Made by a program: the position numbers and the translations under genes. The notes beneath the pieces were generated by a model. It was given only the letters and a program-made list of their open reading frames with translations. It had not been told where the DNA came from and made no database searches. A stretch of DNA of 63,978 bases from Ardenticatenaceae bacterium (GTDB lineage Bacteria > Chloroflexota > Anaerolineae > Promineifilales > Promineifilaceae), in NCBI GenBank assembly GCA_030065875.1, contig JASJCR010000042.1, positions 1-63,978 of the forward strand, given 5' to 3'. This document shows positions 16,567 to 25,141 of this stretch, in pieces. The stretch's first letter is position 1; each line of letters starts with the position of its first letter.

Positions 16567-17952
16567 TTAAAGGGGAATATGTAGGGTTTTTGACTGCCCG
16601 GTGATAACGTCCCAAACGTCACCCATGGTATCAGCCAGGGCAACCGGCCGGTCGATTCGAGCGGCTACATCAGCTGGCGTCAGATCATCGAGGGATACGG
16701 TTTGGGGATGGTCAAACATGACTCGCGGCAAAATAACAACCTCGCCAAGTTCAAGCTGCTTTAGCTGCATGATGACGTCCTCAGCCAGAAGCAGACCGGC
16801 GGCCGTGATCCCTTCACCCAAACGAAAATTAATCATCTCCCTGACGTCGATGTTGGCGCCGGTGATCCTAGAAAAATCAGCGGCAGCTTTTTGCAGGGGG
16901 CCGGCAAATAATTTCCCGGTGGCCAGAGTTAGATGGGAGAAGCGGCCGGTCTCCGCCGGATGCGTCTGCTGCCACTCTTTAATTTCATTCTGAACAACCG
17001 CCCATTCGTCTAAGAAATGACGCACCATCCCCAATCCGTTTTCGTGAAGGGCCTGACCATCATACTGATCCAGCGGCGGGACCGGACGCTCGGTTACCAA
17101 ATACCACTCATCAGTGGGGTAGACAAAGCGCACGCCAAATTTTTCGAGGTACGCTGGCTGAATCCCTTCCACAAAATCCAATGTGGCCGCTGCTTCAGCT
17201 GTTGTATGGGTGCGCATGGTGTATTTGTGATGAGCGGTCAACCCCACTGGCACCACGCTGACTGAACGCACGGCCGGCCATAAAGACGCTAATTCCTCAA
17301 TTGAACGTTCTAACAATGGTCCGTCATTAAACTCAGGCACGACAACAAGCTGGGTATGCACCTCGATTTGTCGCTCCGCAAGCCAGCGCAGCTGGGTCAT
17401 GATGTCGGGAGCAGCGTCATTGCGCAAAAATCTCCGCCGCGTTTCGGTATCAGTGACATGAACTGAAACATAAAGGGGAGACAGCCCCATATTCTCGATT
17501 CGCCACCAGTCGTGCTCGCTCAAGTTCGTTAAAGTCACATAATGACCAAACAGGAAAGAGTAGCGGTAATCATCATCCTTGATATACAGGGTGCGGCGGA
17601 ATTTTGGCGCCATTTGCAGGACAAAACAAAATTCGCACAGGTTGTTGCAGCGGCGAATATCGGTATCGAAGGTGGGATGCTCAAAAATAAGCCCTAATCC
17701 CTGACCGTAGGCCCGCTCCGCTTCAAAAAGGAGCAGTTCTTCGCCGCGGCGAATCAACAGTTCGAGTGATTCCTCGGCGCTGTAAAACTGCACGTCGATA
17801 ATGTCTTCGATTTGATGGTCATTGATAGCCAGCAGCTGATCACCGGGCTGAAGGCCGATCTCGGCCGCCACGCTGTCCGGCTCAACGGCGGTAATTGCGC
17901 CATAAGTCGCCTGATCCAACTGTTCCGGATTTAATTCCTGAAATAGCGCCAT
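16567..17952 (-). CDS. DUF512 family PDZ/radical-SAM-like iron-sulfur protein
   Basis: The protein has 461 residues. An N-terminal PDZ-like segment (about 12-60, AEIGLQPGDQLLAINDHQIEDI) is followed by a cysteine cluster, CNNLCEFCF, that fits the radical-SAM C-x3-C-x2-C pattern. Then comes a TIM-barrel-like region and the DUF512 domain, with NGLGMVRHFL and TGKLFAGPL. The family is widespread in Chloroflexota, Cyanobacteria and Firmicutes, often beside the der GTPase gene or ribosome genes. Its reaction is unknown. Here it sits between cmk and prmA (2-bp and 18-bp gaps), suggesting a link to translation or RNA modification; this is inference. Confidence 0.88.
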   Translation of the reverse strand: MALFQELNPEQLDQATYGAITAVEPDSVAAEIGLQPGDQLLAINDHQIEDIIDVQFYSAEESLELLIRRGEELLLFEAERAYGQGLGLIFEHPTFDTDIRRCNNLCEFCFVLQMAPKFRRTLYIKDDDYRYSFLFGHYVTLTNLSEHDWWRIENMGLSPLYVSVHVTDTETRRRFLRNDAAPDIMTQLRWLAERQIEVHTQLVVVPEFNDGPLLERSIEELASLWPAVRSVSVVPVGLTAHHKYTMRTHTTAEAAATLDFVEGIQPAYLEKFGVRFVYPTDEWYLVTERPVPPLDQYDGQALHENGLGMVRHFLDEWAVVQNEIKEWQQTHPAETGRFSHLTLATGKLFAGPLQKAAADFSRITGANIDVREMINFRLGEGITAAGLLLAEDVIMQLKQLELGEVVILPRVMFDHPQTVSLDDLTPADVAARIDRPVALADTMGDVWDVITGQSKTLHIPL

Positions 17953-17954
17953 AG

Positions 17955-18650
17955 TTACACTGCCGCCAGAGAGAGGATTCGGTCTAAAACCTCATTCGGA
18001 TTTTCTTGGCTCGTATCGATGATAACGGCATCATTGGCCGGCTTAAGCGGCGAGTGCTCTCGTTCAGAATCGAAAATGTCACGTCGTTTAATATCAGCCA
18101 AAATCTCTTCATAAGAAGCGCTGATGCCCTGCTGTTGGCGATCTTGGAGGCGGCGTCGGGCCCGCTCTTCGGCCGAGGCGGTGATAAAAAGTTTGAGGGG
18201 TGCGTTGGGCAAGACCACCGTGCCGATATCCCGCCCAACCATCACCACCGCTCGATCATGAGCGATCAGCCGCTGCTGACGCACCATTTCCGCCCGAACT
18301 TCTTTGTAGCTGGAGACAAGCGAGACGTGCGCATCAACCTCAGGCGAGCGAATTTCCCAGGTCACATCTTGACCCTCAAGAAAAACCGTGTAGAGACGGC
18401 CGTCGTCAAACCCTTTTGCGGAAGCGATATCAATGGATGAAGTTTTGGCGATGTGAACGGCAGCTGCTTCATCGGCCGGATCAACCTGACGGTTTAATAT
18501 GGCCAGCGTCACTGCCCGATACATACAGCCGGTGTCTAAAAACAGATAATTTAGCTTTTTGGCCAGCATCAAACCAACGGTTGATTTTCCTGATGCGGCA
18601 GGGCCATCAATCGTGATAACCTCTGTGAGAGGGTTTTCTATGAGATCCAT
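17955..18650 (-). CDS. cmk: Cytidylate kinase
   Basis: The protein has 231 residues. It phosphorylates CMP and dCMP with ATP. It has the P-loop TIDGPAASGKSTVGLMLAKK, the LDTGCMYRAVTLAIL substrate motif (normally DTGAMYR, here Cys for Ala), VMVGRDIGTVVLPNA, and a LID segment DIKRRDIFDSEREHSPL. All match bacterial Cmk. The stop is 2 bp from the start of the DUF512 gene, so the two are coupled. A heptameric repeat separates it from rluB upstream. Confidence 0.95.
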   Translation of the reverse strand: MDLIENPLTEVITIDGPAASGKSTVGLMLAKKLNYLFLDTGCMYRAVTLAILNRQVDPADEAAAVHIAKTSSIDIASAKGFDDGRLYTVFLEGQDVTWEIRSPEVDAHVSLVSSYKEVRAEMVRQQRLIAHDRAVVMVGRDIGTVVLPNAPLKLFITASAEERARRRLQDRQQQGISASYEEILADIKRRDIFDSEREHSPLKPANDAVIIDTSQENPNEVLDRILSLAAV

Positions 18651-18675
18651 GAGGGTATTGTACCTTGGGTGCCGC

Positions 18676-18742
18676 TAAAAGATAAAAGGATAAAGGACAA
18701 AGTTAACACTTAATTCCCTTCTACCTTCTCCTTTTCCCTCGT
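18676..18742. repeat. Inverted heptameric repeat, AAGGATA type
   Basis: Units AAGATAA, AAGGATA, AAGGACA, AAGTTAA on the left face TCCCTTC, TACCTTC, TCCTTTT, CCCTCGT on the right, which are nearly complementary. The right arm lies in the 3' end of rluB and helps encode its basic tail. Confidence 0.7.
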
Positions 18743-19482
18743 GACCTTCTGCTGTTTCTTTTTTTGGTTTTTCGTGTGCTGTACCATTGAAGCGTTTGAA
18801 TTTCTTTGGGCGTCAGGTAGCGCCACTTTCCAAGGCCCAAATCGCCCAGTTTCAAAGGCCCCAACTGGATTCGAGACAGATGCAGCACGGGGTGGCCTAA
18901 AAGAGCGGCAACCCGGCGAATTTGCCGTTTGCGCCCCTCTTTCATGGTAATTTCGAGCCAGGTAAACTCTTCTGATCGCTCGATAATTTTAACCGCGGCT
19001 GAGCGAGTGCGACCATCCTCCAGGTCAACTCCTCTGCGCCAGGCTGAAATGACCTGATTGCTGGGATTGCCTTCGACTTTAACGCGATACACTTTTTCAT
19101 GGCCATAACGAGGGTGGGTTAGCAGATGGGCAATCTCACCATCATTGGTCAGCAAAATAAGTCCCATGCTGTCTCGATCGAGGCGGCCAACCGGGTAAAA
19201 ATGGCCGTCTAACCCGACCAGGTGACGCACGGTGGTCCGGCCGAGGTCATCTTCATCGGAAATTACCCCTTTGGGTTTGTTGACCATCACGTATACTTTT
19301 TCTTCAAATGAGGGTAGTGGCTCCCCATCCACCGTTATTTTGTCCGTACGCGGGTTCGCCTTATCGCCGAGCTTGGCCACTTTGCCATTTACGCTCACTC
19401 GGCCGGCTTTTATAATTCCTTCATTATGACGCCGGGATCCCAAGCCGGCTTTGGCCATCAATTTTTGTAATCTTTCTTCCAT
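18721..19482 (-). CDS. rluB: 23S rRNA pseudouridine synthase, RluB/RsuA family
   Basis: The protein has 253 residues. An N-terminal S4 RNA-binding domain (LQKLMAKAGLGSRRHNEGII, about 4-60) is followed by the pseudouridine synthase domain with the catalytic aspartate in GRLDRDSMGLILLTNDG. It also has GRKRQIRRVAALLGHPVLHL. RluB modifies U2605 of 23S rRNA in E. coli; assignment to RluB rather than RluE/RsuA rests on the scpB-rluB-cmk neighbourhood. The C-terminal tail is Lys/Arg-rich and partly encoded by a heptameric repeat. Confidence 0.92.
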   Translation of the reverse strand: MEERLQKLMAKAGLGSRRHNEGIIKAGRVSVNGKVAKLGDKANPRTDKITVDGEPLPSFEEKVYVMVNKPKGVISDEDDLGRTTVRHLVGLDGHFYPVGRLDRDSMGLILLTNDGEIAHLLTHPRYGHEKVYRVKVEGNPSNQVISAWRRGVDLEDGRTRSAAVKIIERSEEFTWLEITMKEGRKRQIRRVAALLGHPVLHLSRIQLGPLKLGDLGLGKWRYLTPKEIQTLQWYSTRKTKKRNSRRSRGKRRR

Positions 19483-19496
19483 ATTAATCGCGTTAC

Positions 19497-21164
19497 TTAT
19501 GGAGATGCAATAGAGCTATCCTCACTCAATAAAGGAGGTGGGGCAGCATCAAAGTTAACCACTTCTCCATGAGCAAATTCTTCCGGGGTGCTCAGAAAGT
19601 ACCGATCCTTTTGATCGGCAGCGGTTGCTGTGAGAAGTGATGGTGGATATTCAAGTAATCGCTGATCCACCGGATATCCCATCAAATCAAGAACGGTCGG
19701 GAAAATATTAAAATGACTCGCCGGATAAGTTGTGTCCATCGGTGGCAAATCCCCTATGAGAAAGAGCGGTACGACAGCTTCTATGCGGCTGCTTCCACAA
19801 TGAGCCCACCACCCTTCAACCTGACCTAAAGTTTGACCATGATCAGAAGTATACACGATCGTCGTGTTTTCTAAAGCGGTATTTTCCTCTAAAAGGGTCT
19901 TGAAAAACGTATCAACATTAAAGAGAAGAGCGTTGTCGTATGTGTTGATTAACTCTGGCCCTCCTTCATACCGTTCGCTGACCACCGTTGGGGTCCATAC
20001 GGCTGCCTCTTCCGGATACATTTTGTAGTAAGGGAAATGAACCCCCAACTTGTTGATTAAGATGAAATTTCCGGTTGAATCTTTCACGGTTTGGCGCATT
20101 ACTTTTGCAGCGGCAAAATCAACTTCTTCGTCATGACCTAACGATAATGGTGTAATCCGCTCATCGATTAAGAGCACATCTTGATCTTGTAATCCATTCC
20201 AAATCGATGATGATTGGGCATCTAAGTACCATGTTTTATATCCCATCGCTTCCGCATAATGAAATATGGTCGGGTTTTGAAAAACAAGCTCATCGGTATC
20301 TGGAAGAGCAGGCAGCCCATTTACGATGGCGGCATTTGAAGCGAGGCTGCACGTAGCGGCCGAAACTGCAATCCCCCAATTATGTAAAGTGCCGGCCGCT
20401 TCCAAGGCTTCAAGATATGGGGTTGTTGGCCGCGGATAACCGTTTAAACTCAGGCTATCACCCCGGACCGATTCATCAATGATCAGTATGATGTTGTTGG
20501 TAGGTGGTGAAGACGCACGAAAAGGAACGGATAATCTCTCGATATTATTTGTTTGCACGTCGGTCCATGCTGTGTCAACCAAAACGTTAAACACGCTGGG
20601 AACCGCTCCCTTTGGAACCTGATAGCCCGTGTAAGCCGTCAATGAGAAAATGCTCAAAATACCCAGGGATATAAACAAAAACGCTTTGAGACCGTAAGGC
20701 TCATTTCTACGCGTTAAGAGTAAAAGTAAGGCAAATCCTCCAATTGGAATTAGAGACAACGTATTAGCATACATTTTGGTGGCATCGACCCACAATTCGG
20801 CTGAACTGCTAAGGGCGGTATAAACATCCAGCGCAGCTAACGTCCGGCCAAGGGTTATCCAATATCCATATTGAATAATCGTGCCAATTGTGAACAAAAG
20901 AAAATACACAATTCGCCAGTAAACATTAGATTGGGAAGAAATCCAAATTGCTAAAAAGGTACCGAGGGCAATTGTTATCGCAAATGCAGTAGATCCAATC
21001 CCATTTGGATTTACTCCTGCTCGCAGTGTCGTCATAAAGCGAAGATGGGGAAAATTAAAATAGTATTCTTCAAAAGCAAAAAGCAAGAGAAAAAAGATGA
21101 TGCTGCCGTAAAAAGGCAGTCGTGATAAAGATTTAGGCGAGGTTTTATGGCTGATATTTCTCAT
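19497..21164 (-). CDS. Membrane sulfatase-family phosphotransferase (LTA synthase/EptA-like)
   Basis: The protein has 555 residues with four or five membrane helices in the first 190 and an extracytoplasmic alkaline-phosphatase/sulfatase domain after. NNIILIIDESVRGDSLSLNG supplies the metal-binding Asp/Glu. A likely nucleophile is the threonine in AATCSLASNAAIVNG, as in EptA/LtaS-type enzymes where Thr replaces sulfatase Cys; the CS next to it should be checked. IVYTSDHGQTLGQ gives the second metal site. Such enzymes transfer phosphoethanolamine or phosphoglycerol to lipids or glycans on the cell surface. It is inserted between scpB and rluB, an unusual place for it. Confidence 0.85.
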   Translation of the reverse strand: MRNISHKTSPKSLSRLPFYGSIIFFLLLFAFEEYYFNFPHLRFMTTLRAGVNPNGIGSTAFAITIALGTFLAIWISSQSNVYWRIVYFLLFTIGTIIQYGYWITLGRTLAALDVYTALSSSAELWVDATKMYANTLSLIPIGGFALLLLLTRRNEPYGLKAFLFISLGILSIFSLTAYTGYQVPKGAVPSVFNVLVDTAWTDVQTNNIERLSVPFRASSPPTNNIILIIDESVRGDSLSLNGYPRPTTPYLEALEAAGTLHNWGIAVSAATCSLASNAAIVNGLPALPDTDELVFQNPTIFHYAEAMGYKTWYLDAQSSSIWNGLQDQDVLLIDERITPLSLGHDEEVDFAAAKVMRQTVKDSTGNFILINKLGVHFPYYKMYPEEAAVWTPTVVSERYEGGPELINTYDNALLFNVDTFFKTLLEENTALENTTIVYTSDHGQTLGQVEGWWAHCGSSRIEAVVPLFLIGDLPPMDTTYPASHFNIFPTVLDLMGYPVDQRLLEYPPSLLTATAADQKDRYFLSTPEEFAHGEVVNFDAAPPPLLSEDSSIASP

Positions 21165-21213
21165 CTTTGCTCAAATCCTGACCATTTGGAATTTGTGTGC
21201 TTAGGATGATAGG

Positions 21214-21234
21214 CTCACAGAAAAAACCTGTGAG
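21214..21234. other. Hairpin between scpB and the sulfatase gene
   Basis: CTCACAG-AAAAAAC-CTGTGAG is a perfect 7-bp inverted repeat. It is followed by GGTTTT on the plus strand only, so it is not a convincing terminator for scpB. It may be a weak stop or an mRNA-stabilising element. Confidence 0.35.
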
Positions 21235-21299
21235 GGTTTTACACCTAGCCACAAAGGTTATTGATTTATCAAGTTGATTATCTCGAAATTTTTTTGAAA

Positions 21300-21881
21300 T
21301 TATCGATTGTTTGTAACGGGTTCATTGACTGATTGCCCATCTGATGAACTGTCAGTCATGACCAGTTCCGGTAACTCATCTAACTTTGTCAGACCAAAGT
21401 GTTGCATAAATTCCGGTGTGGTTCCATAGAGAATAGGTCTCCCTGGCCCATCTAATCGGCCGACTTCTTCTAACAATCCCTTGCTCAACAGGGTTCTCAA
21501 AGCCCCATCAGAATTGACGCCGCGTATTTCATCAACCTGCGGCCGGGTAACGGGCTGCAAATAGGCAATAATTGATAAAACTTCCAAAGCGGCCGGGCTC
21601 AGACGGGAAATCGGCACCTCCAACCCCAAAAAACGCTCGATCACCTCGCTGGCTTCCGGAGCGGTGGTGAGCTGTACCGCATTATCAACCCACTGCAGCC
21701 GTATCCCGCGCGAAGCATACATTTCTTCCAGCGTCTGCAGCTGTTTTTTTACCGCCCCAGGAGTCATTTCCAGCGTGTTGCCAATACGGCTGAGAGGAAC
21801 CGGGCCGCTGGCTACAAATAAAATTGACTCAATCAGGGCGGCTAGATCTAAATTTTGAGGGGATTGGGTTTGGTTGGTCAT
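21300..21881 (-). CDS. scpB: Segregation and condensation protein B
   Basis: The protein has 193 residues. It has the tandem winged-helix pattern of ScpB: LAALIESILFVASGPVPLSRI at the start, then LSPAALEVLSIIAYLQPVTRPQVDEIRGV, and GRPILYGTTPEFMQHFGL near the end. ScpB forms the Smc-ScpA-ScpB complex that compacts and helps segregate the chromosome. scpA is not next to it in this window. It heads the minus-strand group that runs to prmA, and faces the M20 peptidase gene divergently. Confidence 0.95.
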   Translation of the reverse strand: MTNQTQSPQNLDLAALIESILFVASGPVPLSRIGNTLEMTPGAVKKQLQTLEEMYASRGIRLQWVDNAVQLTTAPEASEVIERFLGLEVPISRLSPAALEVLSIIAYLQPVTRPQVDEIRGVNSDGALRTLLSKGLLEEVGRLDGPGRPILYGTTPEFMQHFGLTKLDELPELVMTDSSSDGQSVNEPVTNNR

Positions 21882-21897
21882 GTGTGTCAGATATAAT
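21870..21897 (+). promoter_or_regulatory. Candidate promoter of the M20 peptidase gene
   Basis: A perfect TATAAT -10 (21892-21897) follows a weak -35 TTGGTT (21870-21875) with a 16-bp spacer. It overlaps the start of the divergent scpB gene. Confidence 0.4.
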
Positions 21898-21948
21898 CAG
21901 GTGAAAGAATAAATAGATTATACCCTAAAAGAAATGGAGAGGAATTGC

Positions 21949-23349
21949 ATGAGCAACCAGCGAGACACCGCGCTGAAATACGCTGAGGGCCACAAAAAGC
22001 GCTTTTTGGATGAGCTGATTTCATATTTGCGTATTCCAAGCGTTAGTACTCAGCCAAAACATAAAGAAGATTTGCTCAAAGCAGCCGAATGGACGGCCGA
22101 AGCGATGCGGTCGGCTGGTTTGGAACACGTTGAGGTGATCCCGTCCCCGGTCGGGCGCCATCCGCTCGTTTATGCCGATTGGCTTCACGCCGGGCCGGAC
22201 GCCCCCACCGTGCTCATTTATGGCCACTTTGACGTCCAACCCCCTGAACCGCTGGAGCTGTGGGATTCCCCTCCCTTTGAACCCACAGTGCGCGATGATT
22301 ATTTGTATGCTCGCGGATCAACCGATGATAAAGGTCAGGCGTTTATTCATATCAAAATGGTTGAGTCTTATTTAAAAACGAGCGGTTCCATCCCGGTCAA
22401 CGTCAAATTCATTTATGAAGGGGAAGAAGAGAATGGTGGCGTCACCCTAAGCGCTTTTATTCCCGAAAATAAGGAGAAGCTGGCGGCCGATATCGCCCTG
22501 ATCTCTGACACCGGCATCCTTTCACCAACCCAACCCAGCCTGGTCTATGGCCTGCGGGGCATTCACTATGATTTTATCGACCTCCTGGGCCCAAATCACG
22601 ACCTGCATTCCGGCTCGTTTGGCGGAGCGATTAACAACCCGCTCAACGCGTTGGGCCATATTATCGCTGGTTTAAAAGATGTGAACGGCCGGGTTTTAAT
22701 CCCTGGCTTCTATGATGATGTCCGCGAGCTGACGGCCGAAGAGCGCACGCTCCTCAATAAATTGCCTATTGATGAACCCACCCTTTTGAACATGACCGGC
22801 GCGCCGGCAATCTGGGGCGAATCGGAGTTTACCTTCATCGAGCGTTTGGGTTCCCGGCCGACCCTCGACGTGCACGGAATTATCGGTGGTTACACCGGCG
22901 AAGGGGGCAAAACGGTGCTGCCCTCGACCGCTCACGCCAAAATTTCGATGCGCCTGGTTCCGGATCAGGATCCGGAAAAAATCAAGCAGGCATTTCGCGC
23001 TCACGTACGCACCCTGGTTCCCGAAAGCATTAGCGTCAAATTTCGCGACGATACACATGGATCTCATCCCATCGTCATTGATTACAATCTGCCGGCGATA
23101 AAGGCTGCCAGGGAAGCTTACGCGGCCGTTTTTGAGAACGAGCCGGTACTCATGCGTGAAGGCGGCTCCATTCCGGTCGTCAATGAATTTAAATCGGTTC
23201 TTGACCTGGATACCGTTTTGATGGGATTTGGCCTACCCAACAGCCGGGTGCACTCCCCCAACGAGAATTTTTATTTGCCGCTGTTTGAGCGGGGCATTGC
23301 CACCGCAATTCATTTTATTGCTAATCTGGCCAGAACTCCTAAGCTATAA
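21949..23349 (+). CDS. M20 family metallopeptidase (dipeptidase)
   Basis: The protein has 466 residues from ATG 21949, which has GGAGAGGAA just upstream; the ATG at 21934 lies in that ribosome-binding site. It resembles M20 dipeptidases of the carnosinase/CNDP type. Zinc ligands are visible in VLIYGHFDVQPPEPLELWDSPPF, the RGSTDDKGQ motif and YEGEEENGG, and in the C-terminal GLPNSRVHSPNENF. The dimerisation domain (LHSGSFGGAINNP) is present. It probably cleaves small peptides in the cytosol. It heads a three-gene plus-strand group; the stop is 8 bp before the next gene. Confidence 0.93.
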   Translation: MSNQRDTALKYAEGHKKRFLDELISYLRIPSVSTQPKHKEDLLKAAEWTAEAMRSAGLEHVEVIPSPVGRHPLVYADWLHAGPDAPTVLIYGHFDVQPPEPLELWDSPPFEPTVRDDYLYARGSTDDKGQAFIHIKMVESYLKTSGSIPVNVKFIYEGEEENGGVTLSAFIPENKEKLAADIALISDTGILSPTQPSLVYGLRGIHYDFIDLLGPNHDLHSGSFGGAINNPLNALGHIIAGLKDVNGRVLIPGFYDDVRELTAEERTLLNKLPIDEPTLLNMTGAPAIWGESEFTFIERLGSRPTLDVHGIIGGYTGEGGKTVLPSTAHAKISMRLVPDQDPEKIKQAFRAHVRTLVPESISVKFRDDTHGSHPIVIDYNLPAIKAAREAYAAVFENEPVLMREGGSIPVVNEFKSVLDLDTVLMGFGLPNSRVHSPNENFYLPLFERGIATAIHFIANLARTPKL

Positions 23350-23357
23350 GCTTACGT

Positions 23358-23606
23358 ATGAACGATAAACATCAGCTATCTTTAGATTACCTGCGCTTCA
23401 GCATCGCTTTTTTTCTGGCGATGGTCGCCATTTTCGCCCTTTTTTTGGACTTCTTTTATGAAGCGCCGCAGTGGGTTATTGCTGATGACACGGTCGGCCG
23501 CTTTCTGGCATTTATCCTGATTCACACCGGTCCGGAAATCGCCGTGGTGGGGATTGGGGTGATTACGCTGGAATATTTGATTCAAAAATTCAGAAATAAC
23601 AGCTAA
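23358..23606 (+). CDS. Small membrane protein, two predicted helices
   Basis: The protein has 82 residues. Two hydrophobic helices lie at about 13-33 (FSIAFFLAMVAIFALFLDFF) and 49-72 (FLAFILIHTGPEIAVVGIGV). A charged N-terminus and a short basic C-terminus (QKFRNNS) complete it. No family is recognised. The 8-bp gap from the peptidase gene and lack of overlap with anything else support a real gene. Confidence 0.6.
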   Translation: MNDKHQLSLDYLRFSIAFFLAMVAIFALFLDFFYEAPQWVIADDTVGRFLAFILIHTGPEIAVVGIGVITLEYLIQKFRNNS

Positions 23607-23625
23607 TTGCTAATTGCTAAAGAGG
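23600..23625. repeat. Short heptameric repeat, CTAATTG type
   Basis: Three to four 7-bp units (CTAATTG twice, then CTAAAGA) lie between the small membrane protein gene and the decarboxylase gene. It is a short member of the heptamer class. Confidence 0.6.
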
Positions 23626-23632
23626 ATAAACC

Positions 23633-24625
23633 ATGACGCCTTCAGTAGCCACGGCCAGGGCCGGATCAAACATCGCCTTTGTTAAATATTGGGGAAATCT
23701 CAATCACGAGCTGCGTATCCCCATGAACAACAGCCTGTCGATGACGCTCGATCAAGCGTATACAACGACGACCGTTACCTTTTCTAATGACTATGCGCAG
23801 GACTCCCTACATTTAAACGGCTCTCCGGCCGGCGAAGCAGCCACGCAGCGAGCCGCAGATCATCTGGCCATTTTGCGCCAATTGGCCGGCCGTCAGGAAA
23901 AAGCAAAAATCGTCTCCAAAAACAGCTTCCCCACCGGGGCCGGTATCGCCTCCTCCGCTTCCGGCTTTGCCGCCCTGACGGTGGCAGCCGCTGGCGCGCT
24001 CGGGCTCGATTTGCCCCAACAAACCCTCAGCCGCCTGGCCCGCCGCGGCTCCGGCTCAGCCAGCCGCTCGATCGATGGGGGGTTTGTCGAGTGGGTCCAG
24101 GGCAGCAGTGATGAATCTTCTTACGCCCGGCCGCTCGCCCCGGCCGATCATTGGGATCTGGTGGATGTCATCGCCATTATTTCCACCGGTCACAAACACG
24201 TCGGATCAACCGGAGGCCATGCCGCAGCCAGCAGCAGCCCCTTTTTTCAGGCGCGATTGGGTGAGCTGGCCACAACCCTGCCCCAGGTGCGCGAGGCGCT
24301 CCTGCAGCGGGATTTGCCTCGCTTTGGGGAGCTGATCGAAGCGGAAGCGATCTCCCTGCACGTCATGGCCATGACCTCAAAACCGGGGATTCTCTACTGG
24401 CAGCCCGGTTCCCTGGAGGTGGTCCACGCCCTGTATGAGTGGCGTCGCACCGGCGAGGCGATCGGCTATTTTACATTCGACGCGGGACCTAACGTCCACA
24501 TCATCACCGAGCAAAAATACGCCGCGGCAGTTGTCGAGCGCCTTCGGGCCATGCCGTCGGTGCTCGACGTGCTGAAATGCGATGTGGGCGGCCCCGCCCG
24601 GCTGATCGATTCTCACTTAGAGTAA
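23633..24625 (+). CDS. Mevalonate-pathway decarboxylase (phosphomevalonate or diphosphomevalonate decarboxylase)
   Basis: The protein has 330 residues of the GHMP kinase fold. It has AFVKYWGNLNHELRIPMNNS at the start (classical diphosphomevalonate decarboxylases have KYWGK), the ATP loop SFPTGAGIASSASGFAAL, and the catalytic aspartate in YFTFDAGPNVHII. In the Chloroflexota Roseiflexus castenholzii a close relative decarboxylates mevalonate 5-phosphate, and the product is phosphorylated by isopentenyl phosphate kinase. Such a kinase lies 1.1 kb away in this window, which favours the phosphomevalonate activity. Sequence alone does not prove the substrate. Confidence 0.88.
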   Translation: MTPSVATARAGSNIAFVKYWGNLNHELRIPMNNSLSMTLDQAYTTTTVTFSNDYAQDSLHLNGSPAGEAATQRAADHLAILRQLAGRQEKAKIVSKNSFPTGAGIASSASGFAALTVAAAGALGLDLPQQTLSRLARRGSGSASRSIDGGFVEWVQGSSDESSYARPLAPADHWDLVDVIAIISTGHKHVGSTGGHAAASSSPFFQARLGELATTLPQVREALLQRDLPRFGELIEAEAISLHVMAMTSKPGILYWQPGSLEVVHALYEWRRTGEAIGYFTFDAGPNVHIITEQKYAAAVVERLRAMPSVLDVLKCDVGGPARLIDSHLE

Positions 24626-24640
24626 CCGATATCTCCTGCT

Positions 24641-24883
24641 TCAATCCCACTTCTCTTCTGATAGAACAGCCAGCTGTAATTTGGCTAAAAGTGGATCAAC
24701 TGCGGACTGCGGCAGATCTTGGTAAATCTTATTTAAGGATTCCGTAATGGCGATTTCTGACTTTGACTCAAGAAAAAGGGTAATCGCTGTGACATACAGT
24801 TCGCTCCGTGAAATACCCATTTGATGCGCTAACGCCTCAGCCTCTTTAAATATCTTGTCGGGAATAGAAATTGCTGTTTTCAT
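24641..24883 (-). CDS. Ribbon-helix-helix antitoxin (ChpI/MazE-like), without an adjacent toxin
   Basis: The protein has 80 residues from the ATG at 24883. It starts MKTAISIPDKIFKEAEALA and MGISRSELYVTAI, typical of ChpI/CopG-type antitoxins that bind their own promoter and a MazF-family toxin. The toxin gene normally follows directly. Here the frame ends 15 bp before the end of the converging decarboxylase gene, so there is no room for a toxin. A longer upstream frame exists but runs into a dispersed repeat and is not needed. It is probably an orphan left after loss of the toxin. Confidence 0.72.
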   Translation of the reverse strand: MKTAISIPDKIFKEAEALAHQMGISRSELYVTAITLFLESKSEIAITESLNKIYQDLPQSAVDPLLAKLQLAVLSEEKWD

Positions 24884-24910
24884 ACACAACGTATAACCAG
24901 GGTATTTTGA

Positions 24911-25058
24911 GTTTTGATAAGTCAAGTCCGATACAGCAGTGTCATTCCCGCTTTCGCGGGAATCCATTTGCTTGCCACCGGTGGATCCCCGCCGTAGTTT
25001 ACCCCCGTGAAGACGGGAGCCAGGATGACAGGCTTGTTTTGGAAGATGATTTGTATCC
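24911..25058. repeat. Dispersed palindrome-rich element, copy A (MITE-like)
   Basis: The core 24940-25030 starts TGTCATTCC and ends GGATGACA, an imperfect terminal inverted repeat. It contains ATTCCCGCTTTCGCGGGAAT, a 20-bp palindrome of the ATTCCC-N8-GGGAAT form known from neisserial dRS3 repeats, and CCACCGGTGG. It matches 37451-37600 over about 150 bp, including flanking GGCTT..TTTTGGAAGATG. It carries no coding sequence, so it could be a non-autonomous mobile element. Confidence 0.75.
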
Positions 25059-25141
25059 GTATTTATTTGTAAACTTCCAATATACCCCATGGCCAATCAT
25101 AATCGTGAAACCTTGCAACCATTTTGGCTAATGGCTGACCG

